A stretch of DNA of 64,000 bases from Fidelibacterota bacterium. GTDB lineage: Bacteria; Marinisomatota; Marinisomatia; Marinisomatales; S15-B10. The stretch spans positions 10,946 to 74,945 of the forward strand of contig PAYY01000030.1 in the NCBI GenBank assembly GCA_002715465.1, in the 5' to 3' direction. The notes beneath the pieces are model-generated. The model was not told where the DNA came from and did not search any database. It saw only the letters and a list, made by a program, of their open reading frames with translations. Shown here piece after piece: positions 1-9,328 of the stretch. Within the stretch, counting starts at the first letter, position 1; the number at the start of each line of letters is the position of its first letter. Both the position numbers and the translations under genes were made by a program.

Positions 1-152
1 TTTTTTTGATCGTGAATTAATGAGTCACCAGTACCAAACTTTCCATCTGAATGTTTTTTCTCAAGATGAAGGATCTCATAAATAAAAAAATCGTATTTTT
101 TCCCATTGGTTATGGTTTCTCTTTTTTTCAGATGAATATTGTCATTATACAT
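1..152 (-). CDS. Hypothetical protein, N-terminal part only (runs off the left edge)
   Basis: On the minus strand an open frame starts with ATG at 152 and stays open to the window edge, giving about 50 residues that begin MYNDNIHLKKRETITNGK. A GGAG stands 8 bases upstream of the ATG, which supports a real start. The fragment is charged, with no signal peptide or membrane segment, and contains a KYDFFIYEIL stretch. I do not recognise a family. It is divergent from the GIY-YIG-like gene, and the 235 bases between them are AT- and purine-rich with no structure I can defend. Confidence 0.5.
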   Translation of the reverse strand, partial: MYNDNIHLKKRETITNGKKYDFFIYEILHLEKKHSDGKFGTGDSLIHDQK

Positions 153-387
153 CGAAATTTCTCCAAATTTATCTAAGAGATTATCTAATTAACCTACTCA
201 TAAGTGATGAAATGTACACTTTAACATATATAAATTATATAAAAGAAAAAAGAAGAGGTAAAAGAAAAAAGAAAGGGCTAGTTTTTTTGTAAGGATGACT
301 TAATTCACATTTACTAAATTTAATTGAAATAAATTAACTCTATTTTAATCTTTTTTTATACTGTTTCATTATCAATGGAGATAGGCT

Positions 388-708
388 TTGAAAAAATATT
401 ATGTATATGTTATTGAGTTAGATAACAAAGTCGTGACATATAGAAAATTTCAAAAGAAAAACCCTAACTATTGTGCTGGGAATCAATGTTTTTATGTGGG
501 GCAATCATCCAGAGAACCATCCTTAAGATTTGAACAGCACAAAGAAGGTTATAAATCAAATAAATACGCTAGAGAATTTGGTGTGCGATTAAGACCAGAA
601 TTTTATGATAAATATAATCCAATCCCTACAAGGAAAGATGCTGAAGAAATTGAAGAAATGATAGCTAAACATTTAAGACATAAGGGAATTGGAGTGTGGT
701 TCAATTGA
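388..708 (+). CDS. GIY-YIG-like small nuclease-fold protein
   Basis: A 106-residue protein starting at TTG, with GGAG about 7 bases upstream. The N-terminus has the paired strands of a GIY-YIG domain (YVYVIEL near residue 5, FYVGQS near 36), followed by an Arg and His in RFEQH, a conserved-looking Glu in an E-E-I-E-E helix, and a terminal Asn. These positions match the usual Tyr/Arg/His/Glu/Asn catalytic pattern, but the match is by eye. Single-domain proteins of this type are often uncharacterised; the family includes repair and homing nucleases. It stands alone upstream of the glycosidase gene. The substrate is unknown. Confidence 0.6.
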   Translation: MKKYYVYVIELDNKVVTYRKFQKKNPNYCAGNQCFYVGQSSREPSLRFEQHKEGYKSNKYAREFGVRLRPEFYDKYNPIPTRKDAEEIEEMIAKHLRHKGIGVWFN

Positions 709-798
709 ATAATAGGTTTTCTTGTCAATCGTTTGGTCAAGTTTTAATATTGTATGTGTTGCAGGGCAAAAATCTAAAAAAATCATTAAGGGATGCAA

Positions 799-2844
799 AT
801 GAGTAATAAGCAGATTGTTTATTTTTCTTCAATTTTATGTTCATACTTATTTATGACAAATTGTGAAACTACTAAGTTAATCAGAAATTCACATTATATT
901 ACAAATCAAGCTCCTCTTTCAGTCAGACCTTACACTGAGCTTCCATTAGGAGTAATTGAACCTGAAGGTTGGTTGAAAAACCAATTAGAGGTTATGGCTT
1001 CTGGCATGACTGGGCATCTTGATAGTATTTATGAAAAAGTAATTGGCTCTAGAAATGGTTGGCTTGGAGGTGATGGTGATGGGTGGGAGAGAGGTCCATA
1101 TTGGTTAGATGGCCTTCTACCTTTAGCTTATATATTAAATAATCAAGAATTAATTGAGAAGACTAGACCTTGGATAGAATGGAGTCTCAATAATCAAACT
1201 GAAGAAGGTTACTTTGGACCCGTACCATTTGAAAAAGAGCCTGAGGAAGAATTAGGATTGCAAAAGACTAGAAGACGAGATTGGTGGCCTAAGATGGTAA
1301 TGCTTAAGGTTCTCCAGCAGCATTATATGGCAACAAACGATGAAAGAGTCGTTGAATTAATGACTAGATATTTTAAATATCAATTAAATGAATTGCCTAA
1401 AACTCCATTAGATCATTGGTCATATTGGGGTAATAGAAGAGGAGGTGACAACCTTCTTATGGTTTACTGGTTATATAATATTACTAAGGATGATTTTTTG
1501 TTAGAACTTGCTGAGATATTATATAAGCAAACACATCCATGGACAGATCATTTTGAAAAAGGGTCACTTATAGATCAAAATAGTTTTCATTGTGTAAATC
1601 TTGCACAGGGAATTAAGCAACCGATCATCTATTCTCAACAAAATTCAGAAAGAAACTATTTACATGCGGTAAAAAAAGCGTTTAATGATATAAAAAAATA
1701 TCATGGGCAACCACAAGGTATGTATGGTGCAGATGAGCACCTACATGGGAATGACCCTACAAAGGGTATAGAATTTTGTTCAGTGGCAGAATTAATGTAC
1801 TCTTTAGAAAATATGGTTGCAATCACAGGAGACGTTCAATTTGCTGACCATTTAGAACGTGTTGCATTTAATGCACTTCCTACTCAAGCAAGTGATGACT
1901 TTAATACAAGACAATATTTTCAAACCGCAAATCAAGTTATGATTACCAGAAGTAATCGAAATTTTGAATGGAATCATGGTCATAAAGCTAGTGATTTAGT
2001 ATATGGAGTATTAACAGGATATCCTTGTTGTACATCTAATATGCATCAGGCATGGCCTAAATTCACTCAAAATTTATGGTATGCTACGCCAGATAATGGA
2101 TTGGCAGCAATGATATATGCTCCTAGTTCTGTTAAAGCAAAAGTAAATAATGGTATCGAAGTTATGTTTAAAGAGAAAACTAATTATCCATTTGATGATA
2201 CTATTATTTTCCAATTTGAATCAGAAAAAAATGTAACATTTCCATTACATCTAAGAATTCCTAGTTGGTGTGATAGTGCGACAATTAATATCAACGGTAA
2301 ACAATTTTCGTTTGATACCAGTAACAATATTGTAATTATTAATCGGGAATGGGAATCGAGTGACATTGTTGAATTAAAGCTTCCAATGAAAGTAGCTACT
2401 ACCAGATGGCATGAAAACTCTATAGCCGTTGAAAGAGGACCTTTAGTCTACGCCTTAAAAATAGAAGAAGATTGGAAAAAAGTTTTTAATAATAAGGATC
2501 CAGAAGTATATGGTTCATATTATTACGAAGTTTTTCCTAAATCAGAATGGAATTTTGGGTTACTATATAATTATGATACAAAGGGGTTAAAAAACTTTAA
2601 AATTATAAAGAAAGATTATAATAAGGATGAACCATGGAATATTCAAAATGCTCCTATTGAAATTAAAGTTTCAGCAAAGAAAATCGTTGAATGGACTTTA
2701 TATAATAAAACTGCTGGCCCATTACCATATAGTCATCCATTTTTAGAAGTAAATTATCCAAGTGAAGAACCTGAAGAAATGATTACACTGATACCATATG
2801 GATGCACTACCTTAAGAATAGCTGAATTTCCATTGGTCCAATAA
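799..2844 (+). CDS. GH127-type (DUF1680) glycoside hydrolase, probable beta-L-arabinofuranosidase, exported
   Basis: About 681 residues, the usual size for GH127/DUF1680. The family removes L-arabinofuranose using a Zn-bound cysteine nucleophile. The ligand pattern is visible: E-F-C (Glu327 and Cys329, counted from an upstream ATG at 793) and the Cys-Cys pair in GYPCCTSN (412-413), which is the Glu/Cys/Cys/Cys zinc site of the family. An AAGGG abuts the ATG at 793 but lies 6 bases before the ATG at 799, so I prefer 799. A hydrophobic N-terminus ends in M-T-N-C, an atypical lipobox, so it may be an outer-membrane lipoprotein. No polysaccharide-utilisation neighbours are present, so the substrate is inferred from family only. 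Confidence 0.82.
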   Translation: MSNKQIVYFSSILCSYLFMTNCETTKLIRNSHYITNQAPLSVRPYTELPLGVIEPEGWLKNQLEVMASGMTGHLDSIYEKVIGSRNGWLGGDGDGWERGPYWLDGLLPLAYILNNQELIEKTRPWIEWSLNNQTEEGYFGPVPFEKEPEEELGLQKTRRRDWWPKMVMLKVLQQHYMATNDERVVELMTRYFKYQLNELPKTPLDHWSYWGNRRGGDNLLMVYWLYNITKDDFLLELAEILYKQTHPWTDHFEKGSLIDQNSFHCVNLAQGIKQPIIYSQQNSERNYLHAVKKAFNDIKKYHGQPQGMYGADEHLHGNDPTKGIEFCSVAELMYSLENMVAITGDVQFADHLERVAFNALPTQASDDFNTRQYFQTANQVMITRSNRNFEWNHGHKASDLVYGVLTGYPCCTSNMHQAWPKFTQNLWYATPDNGLAAMIYAPSSVKAKVNNGIEVMFKEKTNYPFDDTIIFQFESEKNVTFPLHLRIPSWCDSATININGKQFSFDTSNNIVIINREWESSDIVELKLPMKVATTRWHENSIAVERGPLVYALKIEEDWKKVFNNKDPEVYGSYYYEVFPKSEWNFGLLYNYDTKGLKNFKIIKKDYNKDEPWNIQNAPIEIKVSAKKIVEWTLYNKTAGPLPYSHPFLEVNYPSEEPEEMITLIPYGCTTLRIAEFPLVQ

Positions 2845-2850
2845 CCGAGT

Positions 2851-3489
2851 TTATAGTTTATTATATGAAAGCGTTGTTTGGTAAGCTCCAAACAATTCTC
2901 CAAGGTAGAATGTCATGGTTAAGCTACCAAAAAACAAACGTCCAGCGTCATTGTTTTTTAAATGATAACTATACGTTAGGTTAGTCAAGGACAACACAGT
3001 TAAAAAACCGAATAGGCCGTCCCAAGTTCGTCCGGCATAAATGCGACCAGCTCCAGGTAATATAGATGAAAGTCCAGATGCAAAAATTGCTGATTTTCTG
3101 CCTTGAGATTTGATTAATAGCTTCTTAGGAACATGGTTTAAGATTCTTCCATCAATATGAAAAAAAGGTTGGTTTAATCGGATATGATAACCATGTGCAA
3201 AAGGATTACACCTTATTAAGCGATCAGCTGTAATTGCAAAGCCTGGGATTAAGCCGAAACGTGCAATTGCTAATGCACTATAGTTGCTACAACTAGGGAA
3301 GAATTGACAATTAAATGACTGATCAGAATAACTAATATTTTGCCAAAGTGAGATTGGTATTATTACCATTTTTTTTAATATAGAAATATTTGAGAAGTTT
3401 AATAAGGAGTCAGCGTAAGATCTTTTTTGTGAAAAAAGGTTCAGACTTGCTAGGACAACAAAAAACAATATAATCTTAATAGTTTTCAT
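2851..3489 (-). CDS. YidD-like domain fused to a C-terminal membrane region, with signal peptide
   Basis: A 212-residue protein. Residues 1-20 form a signal peptide with likely cleavage at LFS|QKR. Residues about 35-100 match YidD, the small membrane-protein insertion efficiency factor: CQFFPSCSNY at 61-70 and RLIRCNPF at 90-97. YidD is normally 70-110 residues, and cytoplasmic or membrane-peripheral. Here it is followed by a hydrophobic, glycine-rich segment (PGAGRIYAGR at 145-154 and a further helix near 185-205) like small TM2-type membrane proteins. It is convergent with the glycosidase, with a 6-base gap. If the signal peptide is real, the YidD part would lie outside the cytoplasm, which is odd for the family. 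Confidence 0.7.
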   Translation of the reverse strand: MKTIKIILFFVVLASLNLFSQKRSYADSLLNFSNISILKKMVIIPISLWQNISYSDQSFNCQFFPSCSNYSALAIARFGLIPGFAITADRLIRCNPFAHGYHIRLNQPFFHIDGRILNHVPKKLLIKSQGRKSAIFASGLSSILPGAGRIYAGRTWDGLFGFLTVLSLTNLTYSYHLKNNDAGRLFFGSLTMTFYLGELFGAYQTTLSYNKL

Positions 3490-3538
3490 CCTTAAAAATT
3501 ACACTTGATATAAAGCAGATTTCCACAGATATTCAAAG

Positions 3539-5098
3539 ATGATGAGAACATCCCTTCGATCATTCTTTTTCCCTATACTTTTCTTATCTCTAATCCAAAC
3601 TAACTTAATGGCTGACAGCGAGATAACAATTCTTTATACTAATAATACAAATGGTGCTTTGGAAAATTGCCTTTGTCCGGGTAAAGCTTACGGATCTTTG
3701 GAAAAACGTGTTCATTATATTCGTGATTGGTATAGGAAAAACCCTAATACAATTCTAGTTGATGCAGGGGATTTTCTTTCTCCTACTCAAAATGCTTTAA
3801 AAGATAGTATTGCATTTAGAGTTTATGAGATGATGCCATATGATGCTATTGGTTTAGGTGATCAGGAATTTTTTAAGGGAGCCACATTTATAAGTAATTT
3901 GATGGATGAATCAAGTTTACCATTTGTTTCTTCGAATATAGAAAAGCCAGAGTTAAAAAAAATAAATGAACAAATTATAATTCAACGAAATAATATCAAG
4001 TTTGGAATTTTATCCATTATCGATCCAGGGGTTTTCCTTTTTTATCCTAAACGTGTAAAAGATGAGGTCTTATTTTCTGATTTTAGAACCACTTTACAAT
4101 CTAAAATAGATGCTTTAAAGGAAAAAAGTGATGTGTTAATACTTCTGTCTCATAGTGGTATTGATATTGATAGAGATATTGCTAAGAAGTTTTCAGGTAT
4201 TGATATAATTATAGGAAGTCATACCCAAACGGTACTTGATAATCCAGAAAAGGTGGGTAAAACAATAATCGTTCAAAGTGGAAAAGATGGATACTATGTT
4301 GGTCATCTAAGACTGATCTTTGATAATAAAAAGCATTTAATTGGTCATGAGGGAGAGTTAGTTGCTATGGATTTTGATTTTCCTAATGATTCTACTGTTG
4401 TAAATATGATTATTAATTATAATAGGATAAATAAAACTAGGTCAGGGTCTGTAGTAGAAAGAATTGTTCCAGTTCCAAGACACTATATTGTCGCTTCATC
4501 TAAATCATGTATTTCTTGTCACTCTAGTGAATATGATCATTGGAATTCATCTCGACATGCTATATCATTAAATACATTAAAGGATGCTCATAAAGAAAAA
4601 TCTCCTGATTGTCTTTCTTGTCATACTTCAGGTTTTGGTCGAGATGATGGATATTTAAACTATAATATAACAAGAGATCTAAGTAATGTAAACTGCACCG
4701 AGTGTCATTTTACGCCCGCTGGCCATTTTGATAAACCTGCATTATTTACTACAAAAGGTTTAACAGAAAAAAATTGTATTCGATGCCATGACAAACAAAA
4801 TAGCCCTGATTTTTCTTTTAATGATTATATGGAAAAAAGTCGACATCCAATTCCTCAAATTCTTTCATCTGATGAAGTCAATTCAAAACCCGAACTTGAA
4901 GTAACAATAGTAGAAAGTTCTAAGAATGACATTTGGACTTCTTATACTGTCAAGATTGGTGATACGCTCTGGTCTATTTCAAAAGAATATTTAGGTAGTG
5001 GTTTTAGATGGGAAGAAATTTATAAAATAAACAGGGAATTTCTTTCAGATCCAGATATACTAATAGTAGGAAGTAATATAAAAATCCCAATAAACTAG
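3539..5098 (+). CDS. Fusion: degenerate 5'-nucleotidase-like metallophosphatase + four CxxCH haem sites + LysM
   Basis: A 519-residue exported protein. After a signal peptide (1-25) comes a UshA-like calcineurin fold (about 28-300): TNNTNGALENCLC at 34-46, VDAGDF, GLGDQEF, LLSHSG, IIGSHTQT. Residues 324-328, 358-362, 386-390 and 413-417 are CxxCH c-type haem sites (CISCH, CLSCH, CTECH, CIRCH). Residues 467-518 are a LysM domain that should bind peptidoglycan. Several metal ligands of classical 5'-nucleotidases are changed: D and H of TND-H become Asn, NHE becomes DQE, and HTH becomes HTQ. Phosphatase activity is therefore doubtful. A periplasmic electron-transfer protein anchored to the wall is my inference. 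The small membrane gene follows 11 bases later. Confidence 0.8.
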   Translation: MMRTSLRSFFFPILFLSLIQTNLMADSEITILYTNNTNGALENCLCPGKAYGSLEKRVHYIRDWYRKNPNTILVDAGDFLSPTQNALKDSIAFRVYEMMPYDAIGLGDQEFFKGATFISNLMDESSLPFVSSNIEKPELKKINEQIIIQRNNIKFGILSIIDPGVFLFYPKRVKDEVLFSDFRTTLQSKIDALKEKSDVLILLSHSGIDIDRDIAKKFSGIDIIIGSHTQTVLDNPEKVGKTIIVQSGKDGYYVGHLRLIFDNKKHLIGHEGELVAMDFDFPNDSTVVNMIINYNRINKTRSGSVVERIVPVPRHYIVASSKSCISCHSSEYDHWNSSRHAISLNTLKDAHKEKSPDCLSCHTSGFGRDDGYLNYNITRDLSNVNCTECHFTPAGHFDKPALFTTKGLTEKNCIRCHDKQNSPDFSFNDYMEKSRHPIPQILSSDEVNSKPELEVTIVESSKNDIWTSYTVKIGDTLWSISKEYLGSGFRWEEIYKINREFLSDPDILIVGSNIKIPIN

Positions 5099-5109
5099 GA
5101 ATTTAATAC

Positions 5110-5463
5110 TTGGAATTACTTTTTGAAAAATTGATTACGAATCCTGTGCTACTTTCGGTTGCTATTGTTTTAGCTATTCTAATTCTTTTCTCAATTATCA
5201 AAAAATTATTAAAGATTACACTTATCACCATATCTCTGTTAGCACTTTATCTTGGCTACCTTCTTTACACAGGAAAAGAAGTACCTAAAACCGCTGATGA
5301 ACTTAAAGACTCTTTGCAAAAAAAATCCGGAGAAGTAAAAGAAGTTTTAGATAAGACAGTCGAAGAAATGAATCGATCATTAAAGGAAAAAACTTCCGAG
5401 ATAATGGAAGATAAATTAGATAAGCTTTTTAATGATTCTTCAGGGGTTGATTTAAATGAATGA
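5110..5463 (+). CDS. Small membrane-anchored coiled-coil protein, unknown function
   Basis: 117 residues starting at TTG, with AGGA 9 bases upstream. Residues about 10-55 are strongly hydrophobic (one or two membrane helices). The rest is charged and helical, rich in Lys/Glu with heptad-like spacing (SLQKKSGEVKEVLDKTVEEM), suggesting a coiled coil projecting from the membrane. I recognise no family. It probably shares a transcript with the haem/LysM fusion and is convergent with the transporter-like gene, leaving 10 bases between stops. Confidence 0.6.
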   Translation: MELLFEKLITNPVLLSVAIVLAILILFSIIKKLLKITLITISLLALYLGYLLYTGKEVPKTADELKDSLQKKSGEVKEVLDKTVEEMNRSLKEKTSEIMEDKLDKLFNDSSGVDLNE

Positions 5464-5473
5464 TATTATATAA

Positions 5474-8400
5474 TCAGGCGATGGCTGATCTCAGCCTTTG
5501 TGTTAGAATTTTTACAATTCCTTGCATTATTTCCATGCGGCTAGCCATTAGATCGTAAAAATCTTCACGATTGATTTGTAAAAGTATTGTATCATCGGTG
5601 GCTGTAACTGAAGCCGATCTAGGTTCTTGATCTAATAAAGCCATCTCTCCAATAAACTTACCTTTTGATAAGGTTGCAATTTTCTTTTCTCCCTTATGGA
5701 TTTTTACAGTGCCATCAACAATTATAAACATAGAATCTCCAACATCACCTTCTTCAAAAATAATACTACCCTTTAAAAATTGTATTTCATCAGCAATTTG
5801 GGCAACATGTGAAACCTCTTCTCCGGATATATCACGAAAAAGATCAACACCTTTCAAAAAAATAGTTTTTTCTAAAGTTGAATACATTGATATATCTTGG
5901 AGTTTAAACTCTTTTAATGGAAAATCAGTTAATATTTTTAATGGCAAATCATTTTTTCCTAAAGTAGAAGAACATAACTCCTGTACTTCACGGCCTTTTG
6001 AGACCTTTTTCCAATTAATATCCCAAGCGTCATTAAGGTTATGGAATATATAATCAAGAGCGATCGCTGTTAACCAATCTTCTTGTGAATACAACCATTT
6101 TTTAACTACCTTTTTATTAGAAGTGATATTATCAACAAAATGAGCTCCCTTTTCAATTTTTTCTTTAATATCTAATTCATCAAAAAGAGGTATCACGATT
6201 TCACGTGTTTCATTAGAAAGCAGGTTGTCCAGTATTTCAAGGGCATTTGATCTAGCAGACAGGTCACCAGCTAATAAGGCATGTTGATATGTTTCTACAG
6301 GACTATCAGGGAGAGGCATCAATGATAATTTTAGAATTAATTCTTTTTTCTTCTTTATAAAATTAGAAAGATAGTCATTTATCAAAATAGCTTTATCATT
6401 ACCAGTAAATAAATTTATTTTCCCTAAGGCTATATAAGTTTGTTTTGATATTTCATTTAATAATGATTTTACATCATTTAATATTGAATCAGGTAGAGGA
6501 TCTTGACGTGCTAATTTAAATAAGCTTTCGATCGCTTCTTTTGCTAAATCACTGTCATTACTTTTTGCCAAGTTTATAATTGTTTTAAGATTTGAAAATT
6601 TTCTGTAATCGCGAACTGTTCGGATTGCTCCGATTAGAACATTTTTATCTGAATTTATATTTTCTAATACATCATTTATTCTTTTTGAAACATTAGCCTT
6701 ATCAAAAGATCTGAGTGCTCTCCTAGATGCAGGATAAGTTAATGGATCATCCAGATTCATTATAAGTGGGGGAATGAGTATTTTATCAGATCGGGCACTT
6801 GCTAATTGTGCGGCCATTCTTCGAACATCAGGGGAATCATCATCTAGAAGAGTTACAAGACCTATATCTGGCAATATTCCTTGTATATGTCCAACGGAGT
6901 TTAGAGCTGCTAGTTGAGTATCATTATTTTGATCAAAAAGCATTTGTTTAATGGTGTCATTAGCCTGAACTGTCGCTTGATCTTCCATTAATATTAAACT
7001 TGCTGCTGCAGCTGCTTTGCGAGTATCATTTTTCCCATTTAACCAATGCATTAGTTTTGATGCTGAGTCTTTATCCTGGCGAATTCCAATACTGATCATT
7101 GCTCTTGCGGATAGTAGGTCATCTTTATGATCAATTAAAGGAGTAATAAGTTCATCAGAAATAATTTCTGGAGTTTTACTGGTCATAATCAGAATTTTAC
7201 CCTTCATAATTGGAGAGCCATTATTGAAGAGATTAAGAATATCTTCTTTCCATGGCATAAGAGGAAGATCAGACATAGAATCAAGAGCAAACATTTTTTG
7301 ATATTCATCGCCAGTTGAAAGAGTTTTTTTAATTGTTTCAACAATTTCAGGATCAGTCACATCAATTTCAAGTTCTTCAAAATCAAGACGTCGTTTTTCA
7401 ATAGCTTTTCTTAATTCCATGACATAACCATTTTTTAGTTTGAAGTTTGCAAAGAACCAAATTGCTAGCATTATTATAGAAGGAATAGAAAGTAATCTTA
7501 TATCATCAGTAAAATAAAATAACACCAAAATCAAAATCCCAGCAATTCCAGCTGCTGCATTTTTTATAGTACCGTCTATAAATGGTTTGGCTCTATTTTT
7601 TTCTTGAGGAGATACAGGCAACCAAAGTAACTGGCTGGATAAGTCATGGATTGTGAAACGAAAAACTTGATCACCTGTTTTAGCAATGATGCCAAACATG
7701 ACAATGGGAAGAATGAAAATCATAGAACTTCCTACAAATAAGGCGACTGGTAATAGCATTAGTGCCCAAAGGATACCAAAACGAGATATTAATCTCCCAG
7801 ATACAAAAAATTGCATAAAAATTGAAATTACTCCAATAAATCCATAAAGGGTTCCGAATAGACTAGCCATCTCAGTTTCAGTCAAATTATCACTAATAAT
7901 AATTTTCATCTGATAATCAACTAATGCTCCTACAATTGCCGATAAGCCTATGGTTAAAGTCATTATTTTCAAATATGGTGATGATACTAGGCCAACTTTT
8001 TCACCGTCATTTTTTTTGTTTGTTGTTGTAGAAACAGCAGTTGATTCTTGAACATGCTTTGCTGAAAAAATAATTGCAATCAATGAAATGCCAATACAAA
8101 TAGAAGTAGCCGGTAATAAAAAATTAGTACTAAACACATTTATTATTTCACTTAAAGAAAACCCAAGAATTGTATTGGAAATAGCGGCTCCACTAGCTAT
8201 TAGACCAAAAAGCCTTTTAGCTTCTCGTGTTGTAAATGCCATGCTGGTATATAACCAAAACTGAATCATCATGATAGTGCCAAAAATTTCAAACCAAAGG
8301 TATAGAACCGGATAAATCCAATCCGAAAGTAAAAGTTGGATGACAATAAATGAAAGAGCACCAATCGTGTATGTCCCAACTATTTGAGGAAAAATCGGTA

Positions 8401-8629
8401 TTTTTTTTGATATTTTTGTCATAAAAGCGACTGTTATACCAACGGTGAATGCCATCAGTATCATCATATGTGGTAGGTAGATGGGATCAAACCTACTTAA
8501 GAAGAAGGTGTCTCTAGCTGTTCTTCCAAATACAAAAGAACCCATTGCAAAAAAGAAAGAAATAAAAAAAGGTAGGACCTTCTTTCCTTCTCCAGTTCTG
8601 AGTTGAAATAGTTTATTTAGGAGATTCAT
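5474..8629 (-). CDS. Fusion: nucleotide-transporter-like membrane domain + HEAT repeats + cyclic-nucleotide-binding domain
   Basis: A 1051-residue protein. Residues about 15-410 form roughly 11-12 membrane helices resembling the Npt/ATP-ADP translocase branch of the major facilitator superfamily (FGRTARDTFFLSRF near the start, REAKRLFGLIASGA near 135). Residues about 430-900 are soluble and made of HEAT-like helical repeats (DDDSPDVRRMAAQLAS and similar). Residues about 925-1045 are a cyclic-nucleotide-binding fold with an intact phosphate-binding cassette, IGEMALLDQEPRSASV, including its Arg. A transporter or sensor gated by a cyclic nucleotide is a reasonable inference; the transported substrate cannot be read. 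It overlaps the upstream NYN gene by 17 bases on the same strand. Confidence 0.8.
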   Translation of the reverse strand: MNLLNKLFQLRTGEGKKVLPFFISFFFAMGSFVFGRTARDTFFLSRFDPIYLPHMMILMAFTVGITVAFMTKISKKIPIFPQIVGTYTIGALSFIVIQLLLSDWIYPVLYLWFEIFGTIMMIQFWLYTSMAFTTREAKRLFGLIASGAAISNTILGFSLSEIINVFSTNFLLPATSICIGISLIAIIFSAKHVQESTAVSTTTNKKNDGEKVGLVSSPYLKIMTLTIGLSAIVGALVDYQMKIIISDNLTETEMASLFGTLYGFIGVISIFMQFFVSGRLISRFGILWALMLLPVALFVGSSMIFILPIVMFGIIAKTGDQVFRFTIHDLSSQLLWLPVSPQEKNRAKPFIDGTIKNAAAGIAGILILVLFYFTDDIRLLSIPSIIMLAIWFFANFKLKNGYVMELRKAIEKRRLDFEELEIDVTDPEIVETIKKTLSTGDEYQKMFALDSMSDLPLMPWKEDILNLFNNGSPIMKGKILIMTSKTPEIISDELITPLIDHKDDLLSARAMISIGIRQDKDSASKLMHWLNGKNDTRKAAAAASLILMEDQATVQANDTIKQMLFDQNNDTQLAALNSVGHIQGILPDIGLVTLLDDDSPDVRRMAAQLASARSDKILIPPLIMNLDDPLTYPASRRALRSFDKANVSKRINDVLENINSDKNVLIGAIRTVRDYRKFSNLKTIINLAKSNDSDLAKEAIESLFKLARQDPLPDSILNDVKSLLNEISKQTYIALGKINLFTGNDKAILINDYLSNFIKKKKELILKLSLMPLPDSPVETYQHALLAGDLSARSNALEILDNLLSNETREIVIPLFDELDIKEKIEKGAHFVDNITSNKKVVKKWLYSQEDWLTAIALDYIFHNLNDAWDINWKKVSKGREVQELCSSTLGKNDLPLKILTDFPLKEFKLQDISMYSTLEKTIFLKGVDLFRDISGEEVSHVAQIADEIQFLKGSIIFEEGDVGDSMFIIVDGTVKIHKGEKKIATLSKGKFIGEMALLDQEPRSASVTATDDTILLQINREDFYDLMASRMEIMQGIVKILTQRLRSAIA

Positions 8630-9122
8630 TTTTTTTCTTTAGTTCTTTTTTTATTTCTTTTTTCCACCACACAAGTTCTTGATAATTAAGCCCCCGAATT
8701 TTATTAGAATTTTGTATTTCAGAGCTTTTGTTATGATAGTGTGGATAAATTAATTGGCAGAATTTTTTAGGTGAAAGATATTTGCATCCTGAGGAAACGG
8801 TATTTTTTTTGATTCCTTTGTCATTTGTAACAATAATTGTATTTTTCGCAAGATCAATATTATTTGAGATAATAGTATCTGCATCTTTCTTTTTCCCACT
8901 GAAAATAATAGTCATACCATTTTCATTCTTTGACCAATCAAAAGGTGGATTCCCATCAAAGACCAGAATTAATTTAATCTTTTTCTTGTCGTAATAGTTT
9001 GAACAATCGTTGATAAAACTCTTTAAACATAAGGTATAGTTTTGATCAAGAAGATTAAGGTAATAAGAAAATGAATGAATGGTGTTATGTGCATCAATCA
9101 CATATCGCGTAAAATTTTTCAC
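8613..9122 (-). CDS. NYN-domain (YacP-like, PIN-fold) RNA nuclease candidate
   Basis: About 169 residues. The PIN/NYN acidic pattern is visible: YVIDAHNTIHSF at the start, LVFDGNPPF in the middle, KKKDADTII and IVTNDKGI further on. These supply the usual Asp ligands of YacP/Rae1-type RNases. I prefer the GTG at 9122 because it overlaps the upstream stop as GTGA, a coupling seen repeatedly here. The ATG at 9146 would add eight residues and overlap the upstream gene by 28 bases. Neither start has a clear Shine-Dalgarno. It follows a BolA gene and a small membrane protein in a tightly packed minus-strand cluster. Confidence 0.72.
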   Translation of the reverse strand: MKNFTRYVIDAHNTIHSFSYYLNLLDQNYTLCLKSFINDCSNYYDKKKIKLILVFDGNPPFDWSKNENGMTIIFSGKKKDADTIISNNIDLAKNTIIVTNDKGIKKNTVSSGCKYLSPKKFCQLIYPHYHNKSSEIQNSNKIRGLNYQELVWWKKEIKKELKKKNESPK

Positions 9123-9328
9123 AATATGAAAATCCAAATAATGCAAATTAATATAAATATAATAATCAATCGGGACATCCAGCGAGTTTGGTTCCGGAAA
9201 TAAGATGGTAAGTTATCGTCTAATTCGTCTAAATGATGTTGAGTTTTCCAACTTATGAGAAATTTTGTCCCGGTTGTTAATAGACCAAAAAGGAACAAAA
9301 AAAGACCGAATAATATTAAAGGATCCAT
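9119..9328 (-). CDS. Small two-helix membrane protein, unknown
   Basis: 69 residues with a hydrophobic helix at each end (about 4-24 and 52-69) and a charged middle containing HHLDELDDNLPSYFR. I recognise no family. Its start touches the end of bolA, and its stop overlaps the GTG of the NYN gene by 4 bases, so it belongs to the bolA-NYN-transporter operon on the minus strand. Confidence 0.6.
   Translation of the reverse strand: MDPLILFGLFLFLFGLLTTGTKFLISWKTQHHLDELDDNLPSYFRNQTRWMSRLIIIFILICIIWIFIL

Noticed and set aside
241..290. Purine-rich tract upstream of the GIY-YIG-like gene
   Set aside because: It is low-complexity sequence in AT-rich DNA with no regular repeat unit.
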